Origin: Allocoleopsis franciscana PCC 7113
GTDB lineage: Bacteria; Cyanobacteriota; Cyanobacteriia; Cyanobacteriales; Coleofasciculaceae
Length of the DNA: 64,000 nucleotides
NCBI RefSeq assembly: GCF_000317515.1
Contig: NC_019738.1
Location: 5,358,001-5,422,000 of the forward strand
Direction of reading: 5' to 3'
Positions 29,201-38,301 of this stretch are shown here, piece after piece. The notes beneath the pieces were generated by a model. That model had not been told where the DNA came from. It saw nothing but the letters and a program-made list of their open reading frames with translations, and did no database searches. Made by a program: the position numbers and the translations under genes. Position 1 is the stretch's first letter. Every line of letters starts with the position of its first letter.

Positions 29201-30058
29201 GGAAACTTGACAATTAACACAGGACGTTTGGTTGTGGAAAACGGGGGACAAGTGAGTGCCAGTGGAACTGGAGCGGGAATTGCTGGCAACCTAGATATAA
29301 CAGCGGATTCCATCTTTCTGAGTAATCAAGGAGGCCTGAGAGCAACAACGGCTGCTGTTGAGGGAGGTAACATCCGATTAAAGGTAGCCGATTCACTCAT
29401 TCTGCGTAACAACAGTGAGATTGTTGCTTCAGCAACTGGGACGGCTAATGGCGGCAATATCAATGTAGAGGCAGGTAGCTATATTGTTGGCATTCTAAAA
29501 GAAAATAGCGATATTGTTGCCGATGCCGACAGAGGACAAGGAGGAAGGATTACAGCTAAAGCGCCAGGAATCTTTGGTTTCCGGAAATTTATAGACCGCC
29601 GCACTCCCGAAAGCGACTTTTCGGCCAATTCTGCTGTTGGTCTCGATGGTTCAGTGGAACTCAACACGCAAGATAAGCTTGAAGACCAATTGCCGACCAA
29701 TTTTGTTGATGGCACTCAATTAATTGACCGCCGCTGTACTCCCCCAAAAACAGGGCAAGAGCGCAGCAGCTTTACCATTACAGGTCGTGGGGGATTGCCA
29801 CCTAGCCCTAACGACACTCTACAAGGTGAGTCAATAATTACGAATTGGGTTACCCTTGATTCTAATGTTGAAAATAAAACTCCTCCAGCGACTTCAACGC
29901 CCCAGAATTCCGCTCCAAAACAACTTGTAGAAGCTCAAGGATGGTACTTCAATCCAAAAGGAGAAGTTGTCCTCACCGCTTCTGCGCCGACAATAACTTC
30001 TCCGGGGAAGTGGCTTCCCGAAGCTAGCTGCAATGCTCCTTCTGCTAGGGGTCAATAA
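26285..30058 (+). CDS. Two-partner-secretion filamentous-hemagglutinin-like exoprotein
   Basis: 1,257 residues from ATG 26285; an in-frame ATG at 26207 would add 26 residues before the signal peptide. An extended signal region (to about 45, GNRATAQ) is followed by ITPDATLGVERSVV and the TPS domain (about 45-300) with FNVGDGQQVYF and LLNPNGMIFGPNAKLDIPGSFVAST. The rest is beta-helical, with seven tandem repeats of about 66 residues (see 27932-29309). The cyanobacterial C-terminus is FGFRKFIDRRTPESDFSANSA, GTQLIDRRC and a tail ending GWYFNPKGEVVLTA. Predicted surface-exposed or secreted adhesin. No FhaC-type partner is visible. A paralogue is truncated at the left edge. Confidence 0.9.
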   Translation: MPEIRQALNRCSLRFASGRGWQRGLVGCLVVGWVYSFSGNRATAQITPDATLGVERSVVRANANIRGQTADLIEGGAARGANLFHSFQEFNVGDGQQVYFANPVGIENILTRVTGNTLSNIRGTLGVDGGANLFLLNPNGMIFGPNAKLDIPGSFVASTAKSLVFENGVELSATNPQAPPLLTISITPGVQYGSNQPGSKITNVGKLAVGHNLTLAADTLDLQGQLSAGGDLTLKATDTVRVQDSVANPFIASAGGQLLVQGDRIVDIFALNHPTSVFSSGGDIVWRSANTIGGDARVRAGRNFRIEQLDGSFGNLSSPKDPVFEVAGDFSLANYTGASLQILAGGSVNISGNVTINGFGGAFNDSSVTLSDGTTVALNGTTRPTLDIRAGTTGFSSIPTPGTPTSADISIGSITMRAPDGVVFLTNQYAPNTLLTGGAIAVGTIRTDDTFGGFVGNSGSVIIDSRRGLTVNNRIDSSSATGNAGDIRLITSDVISLVNSVVTSDTSGLGKGGDIDIKARQLLVSDGASIIVSTFGEGDGGSLTVNATESVQVIGTSVNGQTRSGLLAQTVEDSTGNAGNVTINTPVLLILGGARVSASTFSSGDGGNLTINATESVQVLGRTADDESPSGLFALASGDSTGKAGNLTINTPQLLVSGGGWVSVSTFSSGNGGNLTVNATGSVQVVGRSANDESPSALFALASEDSTGKAGNLTINTPQLLVTDGAEVSTNTFGSGDGGNLLVNATESVQLVGTSADGQSVSRLSVDTQGTGKGGNLTITTPVLLVSDGAQVSAGTLSRGDGGNLTVNASSLVQLIGRSADSQFASAIYAQAERDSTGKAGDLTITTPVLLLSEGAEVSATTFGAGDGGNLLINASSLVQLIGRSVEGQASSRIVARSQRNSTGKAGNLTITTPVLLVSEGAQISATTFGSGDGGDLTINASSRVQVSGRSADGEVPSGLFAQAERDSTGKGGNLTINTGRLVVENGGQVSASGTGAGIAGNLDITADSIFLSNQGGLRATTAAVEGGNIRLKVADSLILRNNSEIVASATGTANGGNINVEAGSYIVGILKENSDIVADADRGQGGRITAKAPGIFGFRKFIDRRTPESDFSANSAVGLDGSVELNTQDKLEDQLPTNFVDGTQLIDRRCTPPKTGQERSSFTITGRGGLPPSPNDTLQGESIITNWVTLDSNVENKTPPATSTPQNSAPKQLVEAQGWYFNPKGEVVLTASAPTITSPGKWLPEASCNAPSARGQ
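27932..29309 (+). repeat. Seven tandem ~198-nt repeats inside the TPS exoprotein gene
   Basis: Each unit encodes about 66 residues of the form SVQxxGRSADGQ..S.LxAQA..DSTGKAGNLTI, then NTPxLLVSxGAxVSAxTFGSGDGGNLTVNATE. Unit 4 is about two residues shorter. Units 2 and 3 share an almost identical stretch from GACTCGACAGGAAAGG onwards (about 28199 and 28396), implying recent duplication or gene conversion. Boundaries are approximate. Confidence 0.85.
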
Positions 30059-30372
30059 TCAGCGTCAGCAATTAGAGCTTAATTTACCTAAAAAATTAGG
30101 TGTCATATAGGTATTTTGTAGGGGAATACTTATCAAAAAATGCGAACCTTACATTCGGTTAAACTCTTGTTTGTAGTTGCGCTAAAGCGTTTTAGCTTAA
30201 CTACGAACCTATCATAATTAGTGAAATATAGCCCTTCTCGATTGGATGCAGTACATCCGTAGGAGCGCACGACCGTGCGCCCCTATAATCCTGTGTATCA
30301 CACTCAATTGAGAAACGCTATAGGCCACTCGCCTATTTATGGTAATTTTTTTACAAGGGGTAGAAATACACA
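30059..30372. repeat. Intergenic region with two palindromic elements
   Basis: At 30173-30204 an imperfect palindrome begins GTAGTTGCGCTAAAGCG and ends TAGCTTAACTAC. At 30259-30286 another begins GTAGGAGCGCACGACC and ends GTGCGCCCCTAT. Both resemble repeat families dispersed through cyanobacterial intergenic DNA. The cysK promoter must lie in the remaining ~90 bases. No gene. Confidence 0.65.
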
Positions 30373-31347
30373 ATGGATATCAAAGCAGGGTTCGTCGGAA
30401 CAATTGGCAACACACCCCTGATTCGGTTAGAAAGTTTCAGTGAACAAACCGGTTGCGAAATCTTGGGGAAAGCGGAGTTCCTCAATCCTGGTGGTTCCGT
30501 CAAAGACCGAGCAGCGCTGTACATTATCAAAGAGGCTGAAGAAAAAGGCTTACTCAAGCCTGGGGGAACGGTGGTTGAAGGTACAGCCGGGAATACTGGC
30601 ATTGGTCTGGCTCATATTTGTAATGCCAGAGGCTATAAGTGCTTGATTATTATTCCAGATACTCAATCCCAAGAGAAAATGGATGCCCTTAGAACATTGG
30701 GTGCTGAAGTTCGCCCTGTTCCGGCTGTACCCTATTCAGACCCCAATAATTACGTTAGGCTTTCTGGAACTGTGGCATCCGAGATGGAAAATGCCATCTG
30801 GGCCAATCAATTTGATAATTTAGCCAATCGGCAAGCACACTACGAAACCACAGGGCCAGAAATTTGGCAGCAAACCGATGGCAAAATTGATGCCTGGGTG
30901 ACGGCTACCGGGACTGGTGGGACTTATGCAGGTGTTGCCATGTACTTGAAAGATCAAAACCCCAACGTTAAAACGGTTGTTGCCGACCCGATGGGTAGTG
31001 GGTTGTACAGCTATGTTAAAACGGGCGAACCGAAGACGGAAGGGAATTCGATTACGGAGGGGATTGGTAGCAGTCGTATCACGTCAAATATGCAAGGTGC
31101 ACCGGCTGATGATGCGATTCGAGTCGATGACCATGAGTGTGTTCGAGTTGTGTATCAATTGCTCGAAAAAGACGGACTTTTTTTGGGGGGTTCTTCAGGT
31201 ATCAATGTGGGAGCTGCCGTAGCCCTTGCTAAACAAATGGGACCTGGTCATACGATTGTTACGATCCTTTGTGATGGTGGGGCGCGTTACCAGTCTCGGC
31301 TATTTAATCGCGAATGGTTGGCGTCGAAAGGATTGTTACCGGATTAA
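30373..31347 (+). CDS. cysK: Cysteine synthase A
   Basis: 324 residues, O-acetylserine sulfhydrylase. PLP lysine is Lys44 in NPGGSVKDRAA. The substrate loop GTAGNTGIGLAH, the PLP-phosphate loop TGTGGTYAG and the C-terminal GLFLGGSSGINVGAA and ILCDGGARYQSRLFN are all intact. Catalyses the last step of cysteine synthesis. ATG 30373 is preceded by an AAGGGG-type SD (about 10 nt). Downstream, AGCTCTCCCG (about 31353) and its inverse CGGGAGAGCT (about 31474) form a long-loop inverted repeat in the 248-bp gap. Confidence 0.93.
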   Translation: MDIKAGFVGTIGNTPLIRLESFSEQTGCEILGKAEFLNPGGSVKDRAALYIIKEAEEKGLLKPGGTVVEGTAGNTGIGLAHICNARGYKCLIIIPDTQSQEKMDALRTLGAEVRPVPAVPYSDPNNYVRLSGTVASEMENAIWANQFDNLANRQAHYETTGPEIWQQTDGKIDAWVTATGTGGTYAGVAMYLKDQNPNVKTVVADPMGSGLYSYVKTGEPKTEGNSITEGIGSSRITSNMQGAPADDAIRVDDHECVRVVYQLLEKDGLFLGGSSGINVGAAVALAKQMGPGHTIVTILCDGGARYQSRLFNREWLASKGLLPD

Positions 31348-31595
31348 AACGAGTAGCTCTCCCGTACTGGGTGGGGAAAATCTTGATCTTGCGGATTGTT
31401 TTCCCTACTCTGGAACTCACATTCCCCCTTGATCCAGCTTTTAAAGATATCAAGTTGCCTGATCAATCCAAGATCGGGAGAGCTGATTTGTATATTAAAA
31501 CGTTATTATTGGGTAGTAAAGTACATCAAAATTTACAATTATTTTTATGCTCTAAGTCAGTCTAAAAATAATTGCAAACTAAGTTGAGTTACTGA

Positions 31596-31907
31596 GTGGG
31601 TAATCATAGTTCAGAATCTTCAAGACAGGTACTGATCTGCCAAGGTCGTACCTGCCGTAAGCAAGGTGCTGCCAAAGTACTAGCCGCTTTTCAACACTCG
31701 CCAGTGACGGGTATCACAGTAATAGGTAGTGGTTGTCTGGGACAATGCGGCAACGGGCCAATGGTACTGATAACGCCTGATCAACTTTGGTACAGTTCCG
31801 TCCACCCCAAAGAAGTACCCGTGGTGGTTGAGCGGCACCTCCAAGGAGGCCATCCTGTTGTGTCTATGCTCTACCCTAAGTATCATTCGCCTGGGAAACA
31901 GTCTTGA
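31596..31907 (+). CDS. Thioredoxin-like [2Fe-2S] ferredoxin
   Basis: 103 residues from GTG 31596. Four cysteines fit the thioredoxin-like [2Fe-2S] family: Cys15-x4-Cys20 (CQGRTC) and Cys47-x3-Cys51 (CLGQC) in IGSGCLGQCGNGP. The Y(S)SVHPKEVPVVVERHLQGG ending matches small cyanobacterial members. It presumably carries electrons or has a redox-sensing role; partner unknown. Short stand-alone gene between cysK and the large kinase. Confidence 0.85.
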   Translation: MGNHSSESSRQVLICQGRTCRKQGAAKVLAAFQHSPVTGITVIGSGCLGQCGNGPMVLITPDQLWYSSVHPKEVPVVVERHLQGGHPVVSMLYPKYHSPGKQS

Positions 31908-32067
31908 GGATACTAGAAGGGAAGTTATCCTATCGACACAACTTTATCGGGTGCAAAAGCAAGAAAAAACGAGGTCAGGGTTAGACTCTGCTAAACCCCT
32001 GAGGTAGTCGGCTGAGTATAAATTCTTGTGATGTCCACTAAGCTATCACTCATCATCGTTACGCTTT

Positions 32068-35000
32068 ATGCAATATTTGGACAAGAGTGACACCCGTCTG
32101 AAGTTAGCGTTACAGGCCACGAAGAGTGGGATGTGGGAGTGGAATCTCCTGACGGGTCAAGTTACTTGGTCTGAGAATTTTGAAGCCCTATGGGGTTTAG
32201 CCCCAGGTACGTTAAAGGGGACTTATAAAAGCTTACTTAAGCAGATTTGTGTACAAGATCGTCGGTTTGTTAGGAGAGTACTCACCCGCGCCATCCGAAA
32301 AAAAACGAATTACAGGATTGAATTTTCCATCAACTGCCCGGACGGCAGTAGGCGTTGGTTAAGAAGCGAAGGAGAAGTATATAGTGACGGGCATCCTATT
32401 AAGGTTTCTGGACTGTGTCAGGACATTACCTCAGACAAGCAGGCAGAGGGAGTAGAGCGTCAGCCGCAAGCTGATCAACCGGAAAACCAGGAAATCGAAA
32501 CTTCGCTGAATACTTGTGAACAACGACTCAACCACATTCTTAATTCCTTGGAAGATGTGGCCTGGTCAGCGACCCTGGATCGCTTTGAGTTGATTTATCT
32601 TAATCCCGCCGCTGAGTCTATCTATGGGCGTCCCAGTCACGAGTTTTTTCAGAACATCAGCCTTTGGTTAGAAATTATTCATCCAGAAGACCGTCCTCAC
32701 GTCTGGACTCAACGACAGAAAGTTCTGGAACTCGGCGGTGGAGATATGGAATATCGCATTGTCCGCCCTAGTGGCGAAATCCGCTGGTTGCGCGATCGCC
32801 TGCAAGTGATTTATGATCGCGCAGGCCAACCCACTCGCTTGGATGGTGTCGCTACAGATATCACCCGTCAAGAACGAGTGATTGCCGCCCTACAACAGAC
32901 CAATGAGGCTCTGGAAGTCCGACTCAAAGAACGAACGGCGGCTCTAGAACCGATTCTAGAACAGCTCCACTCTCTCAGCGCCAATTCACCCCATCTCTCG
33001 TCAGGCAGTATGCCCCACAATCCGGAAAATGGAGAGATGGAGTACGTCACTGTTGCCCGTAACCTCGCGCTGACCAAGCAAGCCGAAGCCGTGATAGAAC
33101 GAAGTAAAGCCAAATGGCGATCGCTGATTCAATACTCTTGTGACCTGATTACTGTTGTCTCTGCCAGTGGTACCATCCTGTACAACAGCCCTGCCCTGGA
33201 ACGTATCCTGGGTTACTCCCCCGAAGAATTAGTGGGGCAGCATGGCTTGAGGTACATTGCCCCCGAAGATGTCGCCGCCTTAAAGGTGGCCTGGAAGCAA
33301 TTGCGGATTGCGGCTCATGGCTCCACATTATCACCGACCACCTTCCGTGCTTTGCGTAAAGACGGCTCTTGGTGCAGGTTAGAAGTCACGGCGACCAATC
33401 TTTTAGCGGATGAGGCGGTAGAAGGCATTGCCGTCAGCGCTCGTGATGTAACAGAACGCTTCCGACTTCAGGAGTTACGACAGCCCAGTGAAGCGCATTT
33501 CCGAGCTATCTTTGAAAATGCAGCCCTAGGAATTGCGCTGAGTGACCCCTCTGGAGAGATTATTGCCAGCAATCAAGCCTTACACCAAATGTTCGGTTAC
33601 AGCGAACAGGAACTGCGGCAGGTCACGATTACTCATCCCGATGATACAGCCGCTGATTTTACCCTCTACCAGGAACTCCTTGCCGGTTCTATCCCCTCCT
33701 ACCAGATGGAGAAGCGCTACTTCCACAAACAAGGTTACTTGGTTTGGGGACGCCTGAGTGTTTCTCTGGTTCGCGATCCATCCGGGAGTTTATTGTTTGT
33801 GGTGAGTATGGTCGAAGACATCACCGCCGCCAAACGCACAGAAGCGGCACTCCTACACATTAGCAAAGCCGTTGAAAATGCCAGTGATGCGATCGCCATT
33901 GCTGACACGCTCTTGGTTCGGTTTAACTACCTCAATCCTGCCTTTTATCAAATGTTCGGCTATACACTGGAGCAGCTCAATGAGGCTGGGGGATTTACCA
34001 TGCTGTTTCCAGATGCCAAGATTATGCCCGACGTGTTGGCAAGCGCAGTGAGTGGCCAATCCTGGCAGGGCGAAGTCGAAATGGTGTCTCGTAACCATTC
34101 CAGAAGGCAAATTGCCTTGCGAATCGATGCCATTAAAGATGTCACCGGTGAGGTAGTCGGCACGATCGCCATTCATACGGATATTACAGAACGCAAGCAG
34201 GCAGAAGCGGCACTCCGGCGTTCTTACGAACGTGCTGAATTACTTAAACAAATCACCAGCGAGATTCGCTCCTCCCTTGATCCGCAGCACATCTTCCAAA
34301 CCACCGTGACGCAACTGGGAGAAGCCTTGTTGGTGAATCGCTGCATGATTTTTCTCTATCAATCTGCACCACAATCCACGTTATCTTTAGTAGCGGAGTA
34401 TTTAGAAACCGGGTATTCCTCAATCGGGGCGTTTGAAGTTCCGGTGGAGGGTAATGCTCACATCCAGCAAGTGTTAGCCACCGATCGGGCGATCGCCTCG
34501 ACCAATGTGTACGCTGAACCCCTATTCGCAGACACCCTGCCTCTGTGCCGTGCGATGGATATCCAATCAATGTTGGCAATTCGCACGTCTTATCAAGGTC
34601 AACCCAATGGTGTCCTCGGTTTACATCAATGTGATGCCTACCGCTATTGGACGAGTAGTGACATTGAACTGTTAGAAGCCGTCGCCGCTCAAGTCGGCAT
34701 TGCTCTCGCTCACGCCCGCCTGTTGGAGAAGGAACAATGCACAGCCGCCCAACTTGCTCAACAAAACTTAGATCTGCAAATTTCCAACTCGCGAGCCAAT
34801 ACTAAAGCCGCAGAATTAGAACAAGCGCTACAAAATTTGCAGGAAACTCAAGCTCAGTTGGTACAGACTGAAAAAATGTCCAGCTTAGGGCAATTGTTGG
34901 CAGGTGTAGCTCACGAAATTAACAATCCTGTCAGCTTCATTACCGTCAATATCAACTATGCATGTGACTATATTCAAGATTTGCTGAGAATCGTGCATCT

Positions 35001-35733
35001 TTACCAAGATTACTATCCTCAACCCTTTGAAGAAATTAAATATGAACTTCAAGAAATTGACCTAGATTTTATTATCAAAGACCTACCCAAATTACTGAAT
35101 TCAATGAAAGTGGGTGCTGAGCGCATTAACCAAATCGTCCTATCGCTGCGAAACTTCTCCAGGCAGGATGAAGATGAAATGAGTTCGGTCGATATTCATG
35201 AAGGGATTGATCACACTCTCATGATTTTGCGGCATCGCTTAAAAGCCAAGGGAGGAAGTCCAGAAATTGAGGTCAGTAAAAACTATGGAAAGCTGCCACA
35301 GGTGGTGTGTTATGCAGGGCAGTTGAACCAAGTATTTATGAATTTGATTAGCAACGCGATAGACGCGATCGTGTCCCGTTTTGCTCACGATCACGATGCG
35401 CTGGTGATTCACACAGGTGGTGAGGGGGAGATCGAAAGAATTTCCCCACCTAACTATGAAACAACACCGAAAATCAAGATTTGCACCGAGACAAGAGATA
35501 ACCATTGGGTGATCATTCGCATCAAGGATAATGGCCCAGGCATGACGGAAGAGGTTAAACAAAAGCTGTTTAACCCCTTTTTTACCACGAAACCAGCGGG
35601 CAAAGGTACGGGTTTAGGGTTGTCGATTAGCTACCAAATTGTCGTTGAAAAACACGGTGGACACTTACAGTGCATTTCGGTACCGGGGCAGGGCACTGAG
35701 TTTATGATTGAGCTTCCCATCCACCATTCCTAA
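32068..35733 (+). CDS. Multi-PAS/GAF sensor histidine kinase
   Basis: 1,221-residue soluble kinase. Five PAS/PAC domains can be followed: about 8-125, 148-275, 345-465, 475-595 and 600-720, each ending in a DIT/DVT-type motif (CQDITSDKQ, ATDITRQER, ARDVTERFR, VEDITAAKR, HTDITERKQ). A GAF domain comes next (about 735-890, LNRCMIFLY type, ending LEAVAAQVGIALAHARLL), then a coiled coil and the kinase core with His949 in GVAHEINNPVSF. The ATPase boxes are NLISNAIDAI, DNGPGMTE and FFTTKPAGKGTGLGLSIS. The core parallels the kinase at 2549-4459. The partner regulator is not encoded nearby. Confidence 0.9.
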   Translation: MQYLDKSDTRLKLALQATKSGMWEWNLLTGQVTWSENFEALWGLAPGTLKGTYKSLLKQICVQDRRFVRRVLTRAIRKKTNYRIEFSINCPDGSRRWLRSEGEVYSDGHPIKVSGLCQDITSDKQAEGVERQPQADQPENQEIETSLNTCEQRLNHILNSLEDVAWSATLDRFELIYLNPAAESIYGRPSHEFFQNISLWLEIIHPEDRPHVWTQRQKVLELGGGDMEYRIVRPSGEIRWLRDRLQVIYDRAGQPTRLDGVATDITRQERVIAALQQTNEALEVRLKERTAALEPILEQLHSLSANSPHLSSGSMPHNPENGEMEYVTVARNLALTKQAEAVIERSKAKWRSLIQYSCDLITVVSASGTILYNSPALERILGYSPEELVGQHGLRYIAPEDVAALKVAWKQLRIAAHGSTLSPTTFRALRKDGSWCRLEVTATNLLADEAVEGIAVSARDVTERFRLQELRQPSEAHFRAIFENAALGIALSDPSGEIIASNQALHQMFGYSEQELRQVTITHPDDTAADFTLYQELLAGSIPSYQMEKRYFHKQGYLVWGRLSVSLVRDPSGSLLFVVSMVEDITAAKRTEAALLHISKAVENASDAIAIADTLLVRFNYLNPAFYQMFGYTLEQLNEAGGFTMLFPDAKIMPDVLASAVSGQSWQGEVEMVSRNHSRRQIALRIDAIKDVTGEVVGTIAIHTDITERKQAEAALRRSYERAELLKQITSEIRSSLDPQHIFQTTVTQLGEALLVNRCMIFLYQSAPQSTLSLVAEYLETGYSSIGAFEVPVEGNAHIQQVLATDRAIASTNVYAEPLFADTLPLCRAMDIQSMLAIRTSYQGQPNGVLGLHQCDAYRYWTSSDIELLEAVAAQVGIALAHARLLEKEQCTAAQLAQQNLDLQISNSRANTKAAELEQALQNLQETQAQLVQTEKMSSLGQLLAGVAHEINNPVSFITVNINYACDYIQDLLRIVHLYQDYYPQPFEEIKYELQEIDLDFIIKDLPKLLNSMKVGAERINQIVLSLRNFSRQDEDEMSSVDIHEGIDHTLMILRHRLKAKGGSPEIEVSKNYGKLPQVVCYAGQLNQVFMNLISNAIDAIVSRFAHDHDALVIHTGGEGEIERISPPNYETTPKIKICTETRDNHWVIIRIKDNGPGMTEEVKQKLFNPFFTTKPAGKGTGLGLSISYQIVVEKHGGHLQCISVPGQGTEFMIELPIHHS

Positions 35734-35786
35734 TTGGGGATTTTAAATTATGTTGGTGTGGCGTTCGTGAGCATCCCAGCTATCCC

Positions 35787-36845
35787 TCAAGCTGGATAAT
35801 CATGGGTTAAGAACGGAACATCCACGATTTCACCCTCTACATCTGCAATTTGCACGTTTAATCCCTTGCCACCGGCTTTAGTGCGGATATAAGCTAAACC
35901 AAACAACCCTTGATCCGTTTCTGTCAAACTGGTTAGCTTACCGACTTTTTCTTCTCCTACCATGACAACTGTTCCCGGTTCAACCGGGGCTTTCAGGCGG
36001 ACGCCCCAGAGTTGTTGCTTGACGCCTTTATAAGTATTTAATCGGGCAATTGTTTCCTGACCAATGTAGCAACCTTTATCAAAAGAAATGGTCTGCCATA
36101 AACCCACTTCGAGCGGATTATAATCTTCGGTGAGTTCGCGATCGGGCACGGGACGCCCTTGCTGAATTCGCAGTTGTTCCCAGATGCGATCGCCCATCGG
36201 CATCCCTCCCGCTTCTGTCAGCACCTGCCAGAGTCTCGCGGCATGACTTGCAGAAACGATCAGCGTATATCCAGGTAATGCCAAGCCATTGCCCACTGCC
36301 ACACGTACTTTAAGTCCATTAAGCATGAGTTCTTGGTGACTCGCATAGGCATCCTCGATCAGGACTTCATCACTTAATTGTTGCAACAAGGCTTCACTCC
36401 CTGGCCCAAGTAAGCTGAAGGTGGCACTCTCGTGGGACACATCCTTTAATTCCACCTGATCCATCGGAAAAATATACCGATCCAACCACTCGATTAGTTG
36501 CTGACGCCGATTGGGAGAGACGAGGAGGAACACGGAATCCTCTGTAACATAAGCCGTTGCCAAGTCAATCGTGCGGGCGGTAGAGGTGACAAAAACCGTA
36601 TCACAGCCCTGTCCTGGTTTGAGTTTTTGGAAGTCATTCGTACTTTGGTTGTGTAAGTAGCGCAGTCTGTCATCACCGGAGATTTTCAGCAATCCCCAAT
36701 GAGATAAGTCCACCAAGGCAACACCTTGGCGTGCGGCTTGAATCGCGGTTGTATCGTTACCGAAACTCACGGGAATCGTGACATCAGCAACTGACTCAAA
36801 CGTCGCCCCAGCCTTTTGCTGAACATCATATAATTCTTGAATCAT
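35787..36845 (-). CDS. ygfZ: YgfZ/GcvT-family folate-binding protein
   Basis: 352 residues from ATG 36845, chosen because AGGAA lies 7 nt upstream; an in-frame ATG at 36869 adds eight residues. The signature KGCYIGQE (SFDKGCYIGQETIARL) identifies YgfZ/IBA57-type proteins, which use tetrahydrofolate in the maintenance of certain Fe-S enzymes. VALVDLSHWGLLKISGDDRLRYLHNQSTNDF is the usual N-terminal block shared with GcvT. It lies 63 bp downstream of the conserved hypothetical gene at 36909-37292 on the same strand, suggesting co-transcription. Confidence 0.9.
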   Translation of the reverse strand: MIQELYDVQQKAGATFESVADVTIPVSFGNDTTAIQAARQGVALVDLSHWGLLKISGDDRLRYLHNQSTNDFQKLKPGQGCDTVFVTSTARTIDLATAYVTEDSVFLLVSPNRRQQLIEWLDRYIFPMDQVELKDVSHESATFSLLGPGSEALLQQLSDEVLIEDAYASHQELMLNGLKVRVAVGNGLALPGYTLIVSASHAARLWQVLTEAGGMPMGDRIWEQLRIQQGRPVPDRELTEDYNPLEVGLWQTISFDKGCYIGQETIARLNTYKGVKQQLWGVRLKAPVEPGTVVMVGEEKVGKLTSLTETDQGLFGLAYIRTKAGGKGLNVQIADVEGEIVDVPFLTHDYPA

Positions 36846-36908
36846 GTTCTTCCTGCTTTTCGCCTCCATTAGCCATCTTCTTATGGAAGCGCATCGCTAA
36901 GCCAAAAG

Positions 36909-37292
36909 CTATGCCAGGGGTAAGCTGGCAAAAAGTTGTGCCACCAAACGTTGTGCCTTTGTGTCTAGATATTGCCAATCCACCTCACCGGCTTCATCAA
37001 TTAGGTTGGTATCAATCTCCACTTCCTGGCTTTCGAGTTCAGTGTGTGTTGCTGTGTAGTCGAGAAAACAGACTTGATAACAAAGCTCCCAAATATTGAC
37101 ACACACTTCCTTGCCATTGCCTTCTAGACACATCTCATAGCCTGGGATTGGAGCCTGAACATCCCTGTAAGTTGCTTTCCAAGTTGTACTTTCTAGCTGT
37201 TTGCGAATCTGATCGATGATGCGGATTAAAGCCGGTTGCATAACCAGTTCAGCCTGGTGCCACGCGACCATATTTTTAAATTTGGGTTTCAT
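36909..37292 (-). CDS. Conserved cyanobacterial hypothetical protein
   Basis: 127 residues, ATG start. No named domain recognised. Notable are an amphipathic N-terminus (WHQAELVMQPALIRIIDQIRKQLE), four cysteines (CLEGNGKEVCVNIWELCYQVCFLDY) that could be structural, and an acidic C-terminus. No signal peptide. Immediately upstream of ygfZ, so a link to Fe-S maintenance is possible but only inferred from position. Confidence 0.7.
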   Translation of the reverse strand: MKPKFKNMVAWHQAELVMQPALIRIIDQIRKQLESTTWKATYRDVQAPIPGYEMCLEGNGKEVCVNIWELCYQVCFLDYTATHTELESQEVEIDTNLIDEAGEVDWQYLDTKAQRLVAQLFASLPLA

Positions 37293-37392
37293 AAATCAAT
37301 TGGACTGTGCACAGAAGAAGACATAACACAGTTTAAAGTAACTTACAGACCGATTCTGGGCTGTTTTTGATTACCTGTATGCCCTCATTCTT

Positions 37393-37411
37393 GATAATGA
37401 TAATTAATCTA
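37393..37411. promoter_or_regulatory. Fur-box-like sequence
   Basis: GATAATGATAATTAATCTA: the first 12 bases match the classical Fur consensus and about 14 of 19 match overall. It lies in the divergent region between 37292 and 37550, so Fur/PerR control of the peroxiredoxin-glutaredoxin gene or of the ygfZ unit is plausible. Confidence 0.4.
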
Positions 37412-37476
37412 AGGGGGAGGGATTTCGGACTCTGAAAAAAGAGTTCCGTTTTTGGTGGAATTTTCTTGGCAAATCA

Positions 37477-37520
37477 TAGTCGTTATGAGTACACTGTAGA
37501 AAGTAAATTCATAACGACTA
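37477..37520. promoter_or_regulatory. 12-bp perfect inverted repeat upstream of Prx-Grx
   Basis: TAGTCGTTATGA at 37477-37488 and its exact complement TCATAACGACTA at 37509-37520, spaced by 20 nt, ending 29 nt before the start codon. The 32-bp centre spacing equals about three helical turns, fitting a pair of operator half-sites or a 5'-UTR stem. The regulator is unknown. Confidence 0.6.
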
Positions 37521-37549
37521 CAAGTTAATATCACACAGGAGCAAAATAA

Positions 37550-38281
37550 ATGCTGAAGAACCGCGAAGGGGAAAGAGTGCCTAATGTCACATTCAGAACC
37601 CGCAATGATAGCCAATGGGTTGATGTCACAAGCGATGAGCTGTTTAAGGGTAAGACTGTAGTTGTCTTTTCTCTACCTGGAGCGTTTACGCCTACTTGTT
37701 CATCCACCCATGTACCAGGCTACAACGAGTTGGCGAAGACATTTAAAGAAAACGGTGTTGATGACATTATCTGTGTGTCAGTCAACGACGCCTTTGTGAT
37801 GAATGAGTGGAAGAAAACGCAAGAGGCAGACAACATCACCTTCATTCCCGATGGTAACGGTGAATTCAGCGAACAAATGGGAATGCTCGTTGACAAAGAA
37901 AATCTGGGTTTTGGGAAGCGGTCATGGCGCTATTCTATGTTAGTGACCGATGGCGTGATCAAAAAGATGTTTATTGAGCCGGAAGTTGAGGGCGATCCGT
38001 TTGAGGTGTCTGACGCCGAAACAATGCTCAACTACATCAACCCAGATGCCGCTAAGCCCAAGTGTGTTTCACTATTTACTAAAGTGGGCTGTCCGTTCTG
38101 CGCCCGTGCGAAGCAGGCTCTCAAGGATCGGGGAATTGATTATGAAGAAATCGTTGTGGGCAAAGATGCCACCATGCGCTCTTTACGTGCCGCTACTGGT
38201 GCAACAACGGTTCCACAAGTATTTATTGACGGAAAACTCATTGGCGGTTCTGAAGCCCTTGAGCAATACTTAAGCGCTTAA
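37550..38281 (+). CDS. Peroxiredoxin-glutaredoxin fusion (Prx5-Grx hybrid)
   Basis: 243 residues. The N-terminal Prx5 domain (1-165) has the peroxidatic Cys50 in [16 protein letters not shown]. The C-terminal glutaredoxin domain (170-243) has Cys181-Pro-Phe-Cys184 ([11 protein letters not shown]), TVPQVFIDG and GGSEALE. In such hybrids the Grx domain reduces the Prx using glutathione, giving a self-contained GSH peroxidase. SD AGGAG about 8 nt upstream of ATG. An inverted repeat and a Fur-like box upstream point to oxidative-stress or iron regulation. Confidence 0.95.
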   Translation: MLKNREGERVPNVTFRTRNDSQWVDVTSDELFKGKTVVVFSLPGAFTPTCSSTHVPGYNELAKTFKENGVDDIICVSVNDAFVMNEWKKTQEADNITFIPDGNGEFSEQMGMLVDKENLGFGKRSWRYSMLVTDGVIKKMFIEPEVEGDPFEVSDAETMLNYINPDAAKPKCVSLFTKVGCPFCARAKQALKDRGIDYEEIVVGKDATMRSLRAATGATTVPQVFIDGKLIGGSEALEQYLSA

Positions 38282-38301
38282 GTCGGTTGAGGTGAAAGAT
38301 G

